Source of the DNA: Candidatus Intricatilinea gracilis
Lineage (GTDB): Bacteria > Pseudomonadota > Gammaproteobacteria > Burkholderiales > Burkholderiaceae_C
Reading direction: 5' to 3'
Length of the DNA stretch: 64,000 bases
Assembly: GCA_016702605.1 (NCBI GenBank)
Contig: JADJDQ010000001.1
Span: 919,000 to 982,999 of the forward strand
Shown: piece after piece, positions 44,385 through 52,573 of the stretch
Layout: the number at the start of each line of letters is the position of its first letter
How positions within the stretch are numbered: position 1 is the first letter of the stretch
Position numbers and translations under genes: made by a program
Notes under the pieces: model-generated
Told to the model about the DNA's origin: nothing
Seen by the model: only the letters and a program-made list of their open reading frames with translations
The model's database searches: none

Positions 44385-45065
44385 ATGCCTAAACTGGTAG
44401 TTTCGCTGGACGGCGTCGTCATCAAGGAAGTCCAGCTGACGAAGGACAAGACCACTTTGGGTCGCCGTCCGTACAACGACATCGTCATCGACAACCTGGC
44501 GGTCAGCGGTGAACATGCCGTGTTGCAGATGGTTGGACAGGATGTCTACATCGAAGACCAGAACAGCACGAACGGCACGTATATCAACGGCCGCGCAGTC
44601 AAGAAACAGCTGCTTCAACATAACGACACGGTCGAGATCGGAAAGTACAAGATCAAGTATCTGGTCGAGGACAGCGCCGACTACGAGAAGACCATGGTGC
44701 TCAAGCCAGGTCAGGTTCCAGCGGGCAGCGGCATGCGCAGCGTGGCCACACAAGCTGCCAGCATGCCTCAGTCGGGCTTTGGTGGGCTCGGCAGTGGCAA
44801 CGTTCCGCAAGCCTCGATCAAGGTGCTGTCAGGCGCTGCAGCGGGCAGGGAAGTGGCATTGACCAAGGTTGTCACCACCGTGGGCAAACCCGGTGTGCAG
44901 GTTGCGTCCATCACCAAGCGGCCGGGAGGCTATGTCTTTGCCCATGTCGAAGGCAGCAGCCGCCCGACCGTCAATGGCTCGGCAGTCCAGAGTGATCCGG
45001 TACACCTGAAGGACGGTGATGTCATCGAGCTGGCTGGCACGCAGATGCAGTTCATGCAGCCCTGA
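44385..45065 (+). CDS. FHA-domain protein with a second FHA-like region
   Basis: 226 residues. The first FHA domain (about 20-85) has the phosphothreonine-binding elements GRRPYNDIVIDNLAVSGEHA and NSTNGTYINGRAV. After a linker with several Gly and Ser, residues about 145-226 (ASIKVLSGAAAGREVALTK, then TVNGSAVQSDPVHLKDGDVIEL) form a second, partly degenerate FHA-like unit without the SxxH motif. FHA proteins read threonine phosphorylation by kinases such as the one encoded upstream. The ATG at 44385 has AGAGG at a good distance. Confidence 0.93.
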   Translation: MPKLVVSLDGVVIKEVQLTKDKTTLGRRPYNDIVIDNLAVSGEHAVLQMVGQDVYIEDQNSTNGTYINGRAVKKQLLQHNDTVEIGKYKIKYLVEDSADYEKTMVLKPGQVPAGSGMRSVATQAASMPQSGFGGLGSGNVPQASIKVLSGAAAGREVALTKVVTTVGKPGVQVASITKRPGGYVFAHVEGSSRPTVNGSAVQSDPVHLKDGDVIELAGTQMQFMQP

Positions 45066-45316
45066 GTCAAGGCTCGGGCGCCCGTGTGCCTGGTGGTGAC
45101 AAGGCGCCAACATGGGACACACGTGGTCTTGTTCACGCGCGCAGCTGCTGCAGCATTGGGGGGCGGTAGTTCCAGTGCACAACTGCGCGACGTCAAACTT
45201 GCGCGGCTTCGTGGGCACAGGCAGCATAGGAATGTGACTACTGCATGCCCCGGGCGGCACGACCGACCGGCATCGCGGATGGCTGCATCCGATCCTCCGT
45301 CTGTACGGGAAACTTG

Positions 45317-46093
45317 ATGAATCTTCGCGTCCTGGGCTGCTCAGGCTCGATCGCTGCGAGCTGCCGGACCACTGCGTTCCTGATCGGCGAGCATGTGCTG
45401 ATCGACGCCGGTACCGGCGTTGGCGAGCTGACTCTCGACGAGCTGGCGGGGATTCACGAAATCTTCGTCTCTCACTCGCACCTGGATCACGTGCTGGGCA
45501 TTCCCTTGCTGGCCGACAGCGTGATGCGCTCGCGTCTGGCGAGCAAACCGCTGCGCCCGATCGTTGTCCATGCCTTGCCTGCCACGCTGGACGCGCTGCG
45601 CACACACTTGTTCAACAACGTGTTGTGGCCTGACTTCACCCGGCTGCCAAGTGCCGAGGAACCGATCATCCGCCTGGCTCCGTTCGAGGTGGGCGACATC
45701 GTCGAGGTCGACGGGCGCCGGATCGAGGTGTTGCCCGCCGTGCACACCGTGCCCGCTGTCGGCTTCGGCGTCGAATCGCCAAGCGGCTGGTGGATCTACA
45801 CAGGCGACACCGGGCCCAACCCTGAGCTCTGGGAGGCCCTGGGCACACGGCGAATCGCGCAGCTGGTCATCGAGACGGCTTTCAGCGACGAGGAGCTGGC
45901 GGTTGCGATCGCCACCAAACACATGGCGCCGGCCATGCTCGCCCGCGAACTGGTACACCTGCCAGTCAACGTTCCGGTGGCCATCACCCATATCAAGCCT
46001 GGCGAACAGGCCGCCGTCATTGGCCAGATTGCCGCGCTTGGATTGGCGCAGCAGGTGCACGCCCTGAGCAGCGGCGACAGGTTCTGCTTCTGA
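45317..46093 (+). CDS. Metallo-beta-lactamase-fold hydrolase
   Basis: 258-residue MBL-superfamily protein with the HSHLDH metal motif (53-58), an upstream VLIDAGTGVGELT strand and a later IYTGDTGPN motif, close in style to class II cyclic-nucleotide phosphodiesterases and RNase Z-like enzymes. The substrate is not known; a cNMP phosphodiesterase role is a guess. The ATG at 45317 gives the typical MNLRVLGCSGSI start. It lies 251 bases after the FHA gene, in the same direction, so it may be part of the module. Confidence 0.82.
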   Translation: MNLRVLGCSGSIAASCRTTAFLIGEHVLIDAGTGVGELTLDELAGIHEIFVSHSHLDHVLGIPLLADSVMRSRLASKPLRPIVVHALPATLDALRTHLFNNVLWPDFTRLPSAEEPIIRLAPFEVGDIVEVDGRRIEVLPAVHTVPAVGFGVESPSGWWIYTGDTGPNPELWEALGTRRIAQLVIETAFSDEELAVAIATKHMAPAMLARELVHLPVNVPVAITHIKPGEQAAVIGQIAALGLAQQVHALSSGDRFCF

Positions 46094-46178
46094 TCTGAAG
46101 TGCATCGGGCACAGCGGCAGCGCTGCTACATTGAGCGGCGCCGCCCCGTCCGCCACTGTCAAACGCAGCTCACGACCC

Positions 46179-46862
46179 ATGATTCGCATTTTCATCGGCT
46201 ACGACAGCCGAGAGACAGCCGCCTGGCATGTGCTCAGCCACAGCATCATCAGCCGCTCCAGTCAGCCGGTCACCATCGCGCCGCTGTCACTTCAACAGCT
46301 GAACGGGCTCATGTGGCGCGAACGCAATGCCTTGCAGTCGACCGATTTTTCGTTCTCGCGCTTTCTGACCCCTGCGTTGAGTGGATTCGAAGGCTGGTCG
46401 TTGTTCATGGATTGCGACATGCTCGTGCTCGACGACATCGCCAGGTTGTGGGCGCTTCGTGATGACCGTTACGCGGTAATGTGCGTCAAACACGACCATC
46501 GGCCAGCGGAAACCGTCAAGTTTCTCGGCGCGCCTCAGACGCCGTACGGCAAGAAGAATTGGTCGAGTGTCATGTTGTTCAACAACGCACGTTGCCGCGC
46601 GCTCAGCCCTGCCTACGTCAACAGCGCCAGCGGACTCGAACTGCACCAGTTCAAATGGCTGGATGACGAGGCCTTGATCGGCGAGTTGCCATCCACATGG
46701 AACCATCTGGTGGGTTACAGCGCGCCCGTGCCTGCGCCCAGCAACGTGCACTTCACGATTGGCGGGCCATACTTCGACGAATATGCCGACTGCGACTATG
46801 CAGCCGAGTGGCGCAGGGAACGCGATGCCATGCTGCATGTGTCGCAGCGCACGACACCCTGA
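46179..46862 (+). CDS. Glycosyltransferase-like protein
   Basis: A 227-residue protein that starts MIRIFIGYDSRETAAWHVLS, a nucleotide-sugar-type opening, and contains a DxD-like motif in FMDCDMLVLDDI. The later parts NNARCRALSPAYV and LIGELPSTWNHLVGY resemble glycosyltransferase family 8-like proteins. A C-terminal YFDEYADCDYAAEWR segment follows. Activity and acceptor are unknown. The ATG at 46179 fits the homologous start. It is the last gene of the plus-strand block before a bidirectional terminator. Confidence 0.75.
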   Translation: MIRIFIGYDSRETAAWHVLSHSIISRSSQPVTIAPLSLQQLNGLMWRERNALQSTDFSFSRFLTPALSGFEGWSLFMDCDMLVLDDIARLWALRDDRYAVMCVKHDHRPAETVKFLGAPQTPYGKKNWSSVMLFNNARCRALSPAYVNSASGLELHQFKWLDDEALIGELPSTWNHLVGYSAPVPAPSNVHFTIGGPYFDEYADCDYAAEWRRERDAMLHVSQRTTP

Positions 46863-46933
46863 TTCTCTGGCTGGCTGAGCTACCCGGATGGTTGCTGCGA
46901 CGTTCACATCGCCGCGAACATGATTGGACAACG

Positions 46934-46963
46934 AAAAAAGCGCCGGGGTTACCGGCGCTTTAT
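46934..46963 (-). terminator. Bidirectional intrinsic terminator
   Basis: Ten-base arms AAAGCGCCGG (46937-46946) and CCGGCGCTTT (46952-46961) with a five-base loop. On the minus strand six Ts follow, so it is strongest for leftward transcripts (the small ORF or GMC gene); on the plus strand it ends the glycosyltransferase-like gene. Confidence 0.85.
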
Positions 46964-46990
46964 CGTGTGCCGAGGCACATGGTCGACTGC

Positions 46991-47086
46991 TCAGGGGCTG
47001 ACACCAGCTCCGTCATCGAGCGAGGTCTGCACTGTGATGCAGCCCCCGCAATTGTCGCGCTCGAGTTGTAGTCTGCGACTCTTCAT
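46991..47086 (-). CDS. Possible small protein of 31 residues
   Basis: A minus-strand reading frame of 31 codons with GAGGAG just ahead of its ATG and the strong terminator 30 bases after its stop. The peptide begins MKSRRLQLERDNCGGC and ends GAGVSP; two cysteines sit in a CGGC pair. It lies about 120 bases after the GMC oxidoreductase gene on the same strand. I know no family for it. The ribosome site and terminator are the only support, so this is a guess at a real gene. Confidence 0.4.
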   Translation of the reverse strand: MKSRRLQLERDNCGGCITVQTSLDDGAGVSP

Positions 47087-47204
47087 GTCTCCTCAGCCCC
47101 TCGCTGCCACATGACCCATCTGGGGGCCTGTCGCGAGTGGCGAGAATGTACTGGCACCAGGATCGGTCAAGAATCGGGGCTTACCCGCACCGTAAGTGGG
47201 AGCC

Positions 47205-48863
47205 TCAGGCCTCTGCGGCGATCCAGTCGGCGGCTCGCTCGGCAATCATCAGCGTAGGTGAATTGGTGTTGCCGCTGGTGATGGTGGGCATCACGCTGGC
47301 GTCGACCACTCGCAGTCCGACGATGCCGCGCAGCTTCAGCCGTGAGTCGACGACCGCCAGTGGGTCATCGGCGCGACCCATGCGGCAGGTGCCCACCGGG
47401 TGGAAGATGGTGGTACCGATGTCGCCCGCCAGACGCGCCAGGTCGGCATCACTCTCGAACTGAACTCCGGGCTTCCACTCCTGCGGCTTGAACGGAGCCA
47501 GCGCTGGCTGTGCAGCGATGCGCCGGGTCAACCTCAGCGAGCTGGCAGCTATGCCCTGGTCCTGTTCGGTCGACAGATAGTTCGGACGGATCGACGGCGC
47601 GTCGTCACAGTTCGGGCTGCGGATGGTCACCTCACCCCGCGACTGCGGGTTGAGATTACACACGCTGGCGGTGAACGCATCGAAGGTGTGCAGCGGCTCG
47701 CCGAAGGCATCGAGGCTGAGCGGTTGCACGTGGTACTCGAGGTTGGGCCAGGGCTGCTGCGGATCCGAGCGGGTGAAGGCCCCGAGTTGTGAGGGGGCCA
47801 TACTCATCGGTCCGCTGCGGTTCCATGCATATTCGACCGCAATGCCTGCTTTGCCCCACAGGGTGGCGGCGCGGGTGTTGAGCGTGCGTGTGCCGCTGAC
47901 CTTGAAAACTGCGCGAATCTGCAAGTGATCCTGCAGATTGCCCCCCACACCGGGCAGTTCGTGACGCGGCTCGACACCCGTCGCACGCAGGCGTTCAGCA
48001 GCACCGATGCCGGACAACTGCAGGATCTGCACGCTGCCAATGGCGCCGGCGCACAACACCACCTCGACGCTGGCGCGTACGGTCTCGATGCCATGTGGTG
48101 TGCGCACACGCACACCACTGCAGCGCTGGCTGCCATCGGGCTGTCGTTCGAGTTCGAGGCGATCCACTTGGACGCCCGTCCACATCTCGAAGTTCGGGCG
48201 CCCGTAACAGGTGGGATTCAGGAAAGCGCGCACCGTGTTCCAACGCAGGCCCTTGCGCTGATTCACCTCGAAGTAGCCGACACCTTCGTTGTCGCCGCCA
48301 TTGAAGTCCTGGGTGGCCGGGATACCTGCCTGCTGGGCCGCCTTGGCAAAGGCATCGAGGATGTCCCACTGCAGGCGCTGTTTCTCGACCCGCCACTCGC
48401 CCCCGTGACCATGCGCAGCGCGAAACGCCTCGCTCACCGAGTCGGCGCCCTTGCCATCGAGGCGCCAGTGATCCTCGTGACGCTTGAAGTAGGGCAGGCA
48501 GTTGTCCCAGCGCCAGGCTGGATCACCGGTGACATCGGCCCAATGGTCATAGTCGCGGGCCTGCCCACGCATGTAGATCATGCCGTTGATGCTCGAGCAG
48601 CCACCCAGCACCTTGCCGCGCGGGTATCGCAGGCTGCGACCGTTCAGGCCCGGCTCGGCCTCGGTCTTGTAGAGCCAGTCGGTGCGCGGATTGCCTATGC
48701 AATACAGATAGCCGACCGGGATGTGGATCCAGTGGTAGTCGTCTCGCCCCCCGGCCTCGAGCAGCAACACGCGTTTGCCGGGCAGGGCGCTCAGTCGATT
48801 GGCGAGCAGGCTGCCGGCGGTGCCGGCGCCGATGATGACGTAGTCGAAGGTCGGATCACTCAT
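47205..48863 (-). CDS. GMC-family FAD oxidoreductase
   Basis: Flavin enzyme of the glucose-methanol-choline family with 552 residues. The N-terminal FAD-binding site is VIIGAGTAGSLLANRLS and VLLLEAGG, followed by the GMC signature GCSSINGMIYMRGQARDYD, and the C-terminus has FHPVGTCRMG and VVDASVMPTITSGNTNSPT with the expected active-site His and Asn. Relatives oxidise choline or aliphatic alcohols; substrate cannot be assigned. The ATG at 48863 is the standard start. It is likely transcribed alone or with the small ORF below. Confidence 0.92.
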   Translation of the reverse strand: MSDPTFDYVIIGAGTAGSLLANRLSALPGKRVLLLEAGGRDDYHWIHIPVGYLYCIGNPRTDWLYKTEAEPGLNGRSLRYPRGKVLGGCSSINGMIYMRGQARDYDHWADVTGDPAWRWDNCLPYFKRHEDHWRLDGKGADSVSEAFRAAHGHGGEWRVEKQRLQWDILDAFAKAAQQAGIPATQDFNGGDNEGVGYFEVNQRKGLRWNTVRAFLNPTCYGRPNFEMWTGVQVDRLELERQPDGSQRCSGVRVRTPHGIETVRASVEVVLCAGAIGSVQILQLSGIGAAERLRATGVEPRHELPGVGGNLQDHLQIRAVFKVSGTRTLNTRAATLWGKAGIAVEYAWNRSGPMSMAPSQLGAFTRSDPQQPWPNLEYHVQPLSLDAFGEPLHTFDAFTASVCNLNPQSRGEVTIRSPNCDDAPSIRPNYLSTEQDQGIAASSLRLTRRIAAQPALAPFKPQEWKPGVQFESDADLARLAGDIGTTIFHPVGTCRMGRADDPLAVVDSRLKLRGIVGLRVVDASVMPTITSGNTNSPTLMIAERAADWIAAEA

Positions 48864-48925
48864 GCAGCAATGCTATCTGCTGGTGCAGGCACTGCCGCGT
48901 TGCCGGCCCGACGCGGGGAACAGGC

Positions 48926-49576
48926 TCAGCCCGCAATACCACCAGCGAGCACAGGAAACAGCTTGATCAGTCCATCCGCCATGATCTCGACTGCCAGCGC
49001 CGCCAGGATCAGGCCCATCAGGCGTGTCATCACGTTGATGCCGGTCTGGCCCACCAGTTTCGAGATCCGTCCGGCCGCCGAAAACGCGGCGTAGGTTGCC
49101 AACCCAACCACTACGCCGTAGCCCACCAGAACGGCAAGTTGCCACCAATGCCGGGTCTTGTCGGCGTAGATGACCATGGTCGAAATCGTCGCCGGGCCGG
49201 TCAGCAGCGGGATCGTCAGCGGTACCACGGCAATGCTGTCGCCTGCGTCTGCTTTCTGTTCTGCAGCGCTCATGTCGTCGCTGCGACCTTCGGCAGGGTG
49301 CGCGTTGAGCATCTGCAACGCGCTGATCAACAGCAGCGTGCCACCGCCCACCTGAAACGACGCCAGCGAAATGCCGAAGAACTCGATCACCCGCAAGCCC
49401 GCCAAGGCACTGATGGCGATCACCAGGAACGCCGTGAAGCTCGACACCCGAATGGTGCGCATGCGCTGCTCACGATTGAGGTGGCGCGTGAAATGGATGA
49501 AAAACGGCACGACGCCGATCGGATTGACGATGGCGAGCAAGGCCACCAACGGCTTGTAGAGGTCCATGAAAGGCAT
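48926..49576 (-). CDS. MarC family integral membrane protein
   Basis: 216-residue multi-pass membrane protein of the MarC/UPF0056 family, whose function is unknown despite the name. About six hydrophobic segments; typical stretches LLAIVNPIGVVPFFIHF, LRVIEFFGISLASFQVGGG, VPLTIPLLTGPATISTMVIY and GLILAALAVEIMADGL. Two ATGs are possible, 49576 and 49567; neither has a clear ribosome site. It stands between the GMC and RRM genes with the GMC gene 62 bases downstream. Confidence 0.87.
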   Translation of the reverse strand: MPFMDLYKPLVALLAIVNPIGVVPFFIHFTRHLNREQRMRTIRVSSFTAFLVIAISALAGLRVIEFFGISLASFQVGGGTLLLISALQMLNAHPAEGRSDDMSAAEQKADAGDSIAVVPLTIPLLTGPATISTMVIYADKTRHWWQLAVLVGYGVVVGLATYAAFSAAGRISKLVGQTGINVMTRLMGLILAALAVEIMADGLIKLFPVLAGGIAG

Positions 49577-49870
49577 TGTGCTTGTGTCGACGCCAACCTG
49601 ACGTCGATCAACAACGCTGTCCTGCCCGCAGGCTCGACCCCTCGCCCGCACCCCAAAGACCTCTCGCAACAGGTCTGGCAACATCGATTGCAGGGTCTGG
49701 TTACAACTCTTCTTTCAATCGGGGCACATTGCAGAGCGCTCGATCACGCATAATGTAAGTCCGTGACTGGATGCGTCGCCTTCTCTGTTCCCTGGAATGA
49801 GTGCTGGCTGTAGCTCCTCCACTTTGTCTTAAGGTACTGCGGTACTCTGTTTCTTGAAAGGCGCTCATCC

Positions 49871-50341
49871 ATGGGCAACAAACTTTACGTGGGCAACCTT
49901 GCCTACAGCGTTCGCGACGAAGATCTCAACGAGGCCTTCGGTGCCTTCGGTGCAGTCAACTCCGCCAAGGTCATGATGGACCGTGAAACCGGCCGTTCAA
50001 AGGGCTTCGGTTTCGTCGAAATGGGTTCGGATTCCGATGCCCAAGCCGCGATCAACGGCCTCAACGGTCAAGCAATCGCCGGCCGTGCCGTCGTCGTCAA
50101 TGAAGCCCGCCCTCGCGAAGAGCGTCCGGGCGGCTTCCGTAGCCCCTACGGTGGCGGCGGCGGCGGTGGTGGCGCCGGTGGTGGCGGTCGTCGCGAAGGC
50201 GGCGGCGGCTACGGCGGCGGTGGTGGTGGTGGTTACGGCGGCGGCGGCGGTGGCCGCAGCGGCGGTGGTGGCTACGGCGGTGGCGGCGGTGGTCGCAGCG
50301 GCGGTGGCGGCTACGGTGGTGGTGGCCAAGGCGGCTACTGA
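49871..50341 (+). CDS. Glycine-rich RRM RNA-binding protein
   Basis: 156 residues. The N-terminal RRM domain (1-80) has RNP2 LYVGNL (4-9) and RNP1 KGFGFVEM (about 43-50), the two RNA-contact strands. The C-terminal 65 residues are Gly-rich with GRSGGGGYGGGGG repeats, as in cold-inducible RNA-binding proteins of bacteria and plants. The ATG at 49871 follows GAAAGG. The leader region is 294 bases long, so regulation by RNA structure is possible. A perfect terminator follows. Confidence 0.93.
   Translation: MGNKLYVGNLAYSVRDEDLNEAFGAFGAVNSAKVMMDRETGRSKGFGFVEMGSDSDAQAAINGLNGQAIAGRAVVVNEARPREERPGGFRSPYGGGGGGGGAGGGGRREGGGGYGGGGGGGYGGGGGGRSGGGGYGGGGGGRSGGGGYGGGGQGGY
50252..50326 (+). repeat. Tandem repeat encoding GRSGGGGYGGGGG
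   Basis: Two units of 39 and about 36 bases (50252-50290, 50291-50326) code for GRSGGGGYGGGGG and GRSGGGGYGGGG in the RRM protein tail. They differ only at third positions, so they are a young duplication or kept under strong protein selection. Confidence 0.8.
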
Positions 50342-50422
50342 TCTGCTTGACACAAGCCGGCCTCAACGCCGGTTCACGTCACAAGCCCTGATGTCCGCAC
50401 TGCGGGCCTGATGGGCAACAAG

Positions 50423-50452
50423 ACACCATGTCTCACGACATGGTGTTTTTTT
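50423..50452 (+). terminator. Intrinsic terminator after the RRM gene
   Basis: Ten-base arms ACACCATGTC (50423-50432) and GACATGGTGT (50437-50446), loop TCAC, followed by six Ts. It is one of the clearest terminators in the window. Confidence 0.92.
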
Positions 50453-50459
50453 ATGCCCG

Positions 50460-51236
50460 TCAGAGCTCTCGTCTCGGCTTGCGCTTGCGGCCTGTGACAA
50501 GCCGGTCATAGATCGACGCAGGCAAGACCTTCAGCAAACGCGCGAGCCAGGCCATGCGCCAGGGGAGGACGCACTGACGATCTCCCCGAGCAATGGCCCG
50601 CGCCGCCGATCGGGCAAACCGGTCGACAGGCATCAAGAACGGCATGTGATAGGCATTGCGACGTGTCATCGGCGTCGCGATGTAGCCGGGCAGCAGCGTG
50701 ACCACATTGACGCCGGACTGGGCCAGCTCGACGCGCAGGCTTTCGCAATAGGCGACGACTGCGGCCTTGCTGGCGCAGTAAGCCCCATGCCCGGGCAAGC
50801 CACGCACAGCTGCCACACTGGCGATGCCGACCAGCGTTCCGCGCCGCGCCGCGCGCAGGGGCGCAACAAAGCCGTGAAACGTCGCCGCCATGCCGATCGT
50901 GTTGACTTCCAGCACCTCGCGCATCACCTCGATGTCGTCACGTTCGGCCGTGTCCATGCCCACGCTGATGCCCGCAGCGGCGATCACCACGTCGGGCACA
51001 CCTTGGCGAACCAGGCAATCACGCGCCGCAGCGACGACATCGTCCACGTTGCGCACATCCGCCACATAGACCCGTGCCTGCTGCGGCCCGAGGCCGAGTT
51101 CGGCCAACCAGGCGTTCATGACCTCGCCCCGCCGGGCCAGCAAGGCCAGCCGCCATCCCGCTGCCGCATAGTGGGCAGCCAGTGCCTGTCCGATTCCGCT
51201 GGATGCGCCGGTGATGAAGACCAGCGGCGGCTTCAT
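50460..51236 (-). CDS. Short-chain dehydrogenase/reductase
   Basis: NAD(P)-dependent SDR of 258 residues. The N-terminus has the TGASSGIG motif (9-16), an ADVRN segment, AAAGISVG and the catalytic GAYCASKAAV with Tyr and Lys; the C-terminal part ends KRKPRREL. Substrate unknown. The start ATG at 51236 overlaps the lptC stop by four bases (ATGA), so it is probably translationally coupled to lptC. In many relatives lptA would be found here. Confidence 0.9.
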   Translation of the reverse strand: MKPPLVFITGASSGIGQALAAHYAAAGWRLALLARRGEVMNAWLAELGLGPQQARVYVADVRNVDDVVAAARDCLVRQGVPDVVIAAAGISVGMDTAERDDIEVMREVLEVNTIGMAATFHGFVAPLRAARRGTLVGIASVAAVRGLPGHGAYCASKAAVVAYCESLRVELAQSGVNVVTLLPGYIATPMTRRNAYHMPFLMPVDRFARSAARAIARGDRQCVLPWRMAWLARLLKVLPASIYDRLVTGRKRKPRREL

Positions 51237-51925
51237 TGTGGCGAGGTCAGCACCTGGCCGCGTACCGGCCCGTCGAGTTCCAGATCCTGCGTCGCCTGGT
51301 CGTAACGCAGGCCCGCAGCCTCGAAGCGATCCTGACCATAGATCAGCGTGACCTTCCGATCGGTGCGCACCCTCTGCTGCCGGGCGTCGATGAACATCCA
51401 TTCGCTGCGGAACTCGAGCGCAGCGTCCGCCGCAGCGGTGCCGTCCCGGACCGCCGCTCGCACCACGCGCGCATGCCCTTCGAGCACCATGTCCGATCCA
51501 TCGGCCTGCACCACGGCACGATCGGCCACGGCTTCGGTCATGCGGCCCGCGGCGTCGATCAGGTGCAGGCGCAAGCCCTCGACCTCGAGTGTGTCGGTGT
51601 CTGCGAAGTGCCGCACATGGTCCCCGTCGATGCGGCTGGCCGTCGAGCCCCCCGGGCCGTGATGGCGCACCGAGAAACCTCGCATCTCGTAGTCGGCGAC
51701 ATGCCCGGCGGTGGGAGTCGGCCGCGCCACCTCGGGCTTCGGCGCATGCTGCACCAGCCACCAGGTGGCTGCTGCCAGTGCCGCCATGCCCAGCACCGGC
51801 ATGGCACCCGACCAGCTGGCCCGGGCCCAGGCGGGCTCGCGCGCAGCGCGGGCATCGGCGACGTCACGTGTGCTCAGCGCCGCTGACAGCGGTGCCAGCG
51901 GCATGGGTTCACTGTCGACGTCCAT
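51233..51925 (-). CDS. lptC: LPS export periplasmic protein LptC
   Basis: Bitopic inner-membrane protein that hands lipopolysaccharide from LptB2FG to LptA. It has 230 residues: a cytoplasmic N-terminus of about 35, one membrane helix (about 42-58) and a periplasmic domain of beta-strands with ADYEMRGFSVRHHGPGG and LHLIDAAGRMTEAVADRAV. The ATG at 51925 is 24 bases after the kdsC stop. It follows kdsD and kdsC, as is common, but lptA and lptB are not downstream. Confidence 0.88.
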   Translation of the reverse strand: MDVDSEPMPLAPLSAALSTRDVADARAAREPAWARASWSGAMPVLGMAALAAATWWLVQHAPKPEVARPTPTAGHVADYEMRGFSVRHHGPGGSTASRIDGDHVRHFADTDTLEVEGLRLHLIDAAGRMTEAVADRAVVQADGSDMVLEGHARVVRAAVRDGTAAADAALEFRSEWMFIDARQQRVRTDRKVTLIYGQDRFEAAGLRYDQATQDLELDGPVRGQVLTSPQ

Positions 51926-51949
51926 GGGCGCGGCGATCGGTGGGGCAGG

Positions 51950-52528
51950 TCAGCGCGCGGGTGCCACGTCGCCACCATCGAGCGTGGTCAACTGGCCGGC
52001 GAGCAGGGGGGCGTAACGACCTGCGGCCATCAGCAGCAGGTCGCAGAACTCGCGCGCCGCACCGTATCCACCAGGGCGTTGTGTGACGTGGTGCGCTGCA
52101 GCCAGCACCTCGGCGTGTGCACCACTGGGCGCACAGGCGAAACCACAACGCGCCATCAGTGGCAGATCGGGCCAGTCGTCGCCGATCACCGCCACCTCGG
52201 CCCAGCTCAGGCCCTGGCGTTGCAGCAGCGCCTGAGCGGCGGCCAGCTTGTCGTGTACGCCGAAGACGGCATCACTCACGCCCAGATCGGTGCAGCGGCG
52301 CCGCACGGCGGGGGAATCCCGCCCGGTGATCACCACCGGCGTGATGCCGCCCTGGGCCAGCAGCTTGATGCCGTGGCCATCCAGCGTCGAGAAGGCCTTG
52401 AACACCTCGCCGTGTTCGCCGATGTAGATACGCCCGTCGGTCAGGCAGCCGTCGACGTCGAAGATCGCCAGCCGCACACCTTGGGCGGCGAGCAGCAGTT
52501 CGGGCGCAAAACTCAGGGTGGGCGCCAT
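51950..52528 (-). CDS. kdsC: 3-deoxy-D-manno-octulosonate 8-phosphate phosphatase
   Basis: HAD-family phosphatase that removes phosphate from KDO-8-P in lipopolysaccharide core synthesis. It has 192 residues, starting with IFDVDGCLTDGRIYIGE with the nucleophile Asp in FDVDG and VVITGRDSPAVRRRC. The ATG at 52528 is 45 bases after kdsD. Normal length. It probably belongs to one operon kdsD-kdsC-lptC-SDR. Confidence 0.94.
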   Translation of the reverse strand: MAPTLSFAPELLLAAQGVRLAIFDVDGCLTDGRIYIGEHGEVFKAFSTLDGHGIKLLAQGGITPVVITGRDSPAVRRRCTDLGVSDAVFGVHDKLAAAQALLQRQGLSWAEVAVIGDDWPDLPLMARCGFACAPSGAHAEVLAAAHHVTQRPGGYGAAREFCDLLLMAAGRYAPLLAGQLTTLDGGDVAPAR

Positions 52529-52573
52529 GTCAGTGGCCGCGCATCGGCCGAGTTGCAGGGGGGTGGGTCATCG

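Larger units (their letters stand above)
46863..47204. other. Intergenic region with terminator and small ORF
   Basis: 342 bases between the glycosyltransferase-like gene and the GMC oxidoreductase gene. It holds an intrinsic terminator usable in both directions at 46934-46963 and a possible 31-codon gene on the minus strand (46991-47086). The rest shows nothing I can support. Confidence 0.6.
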
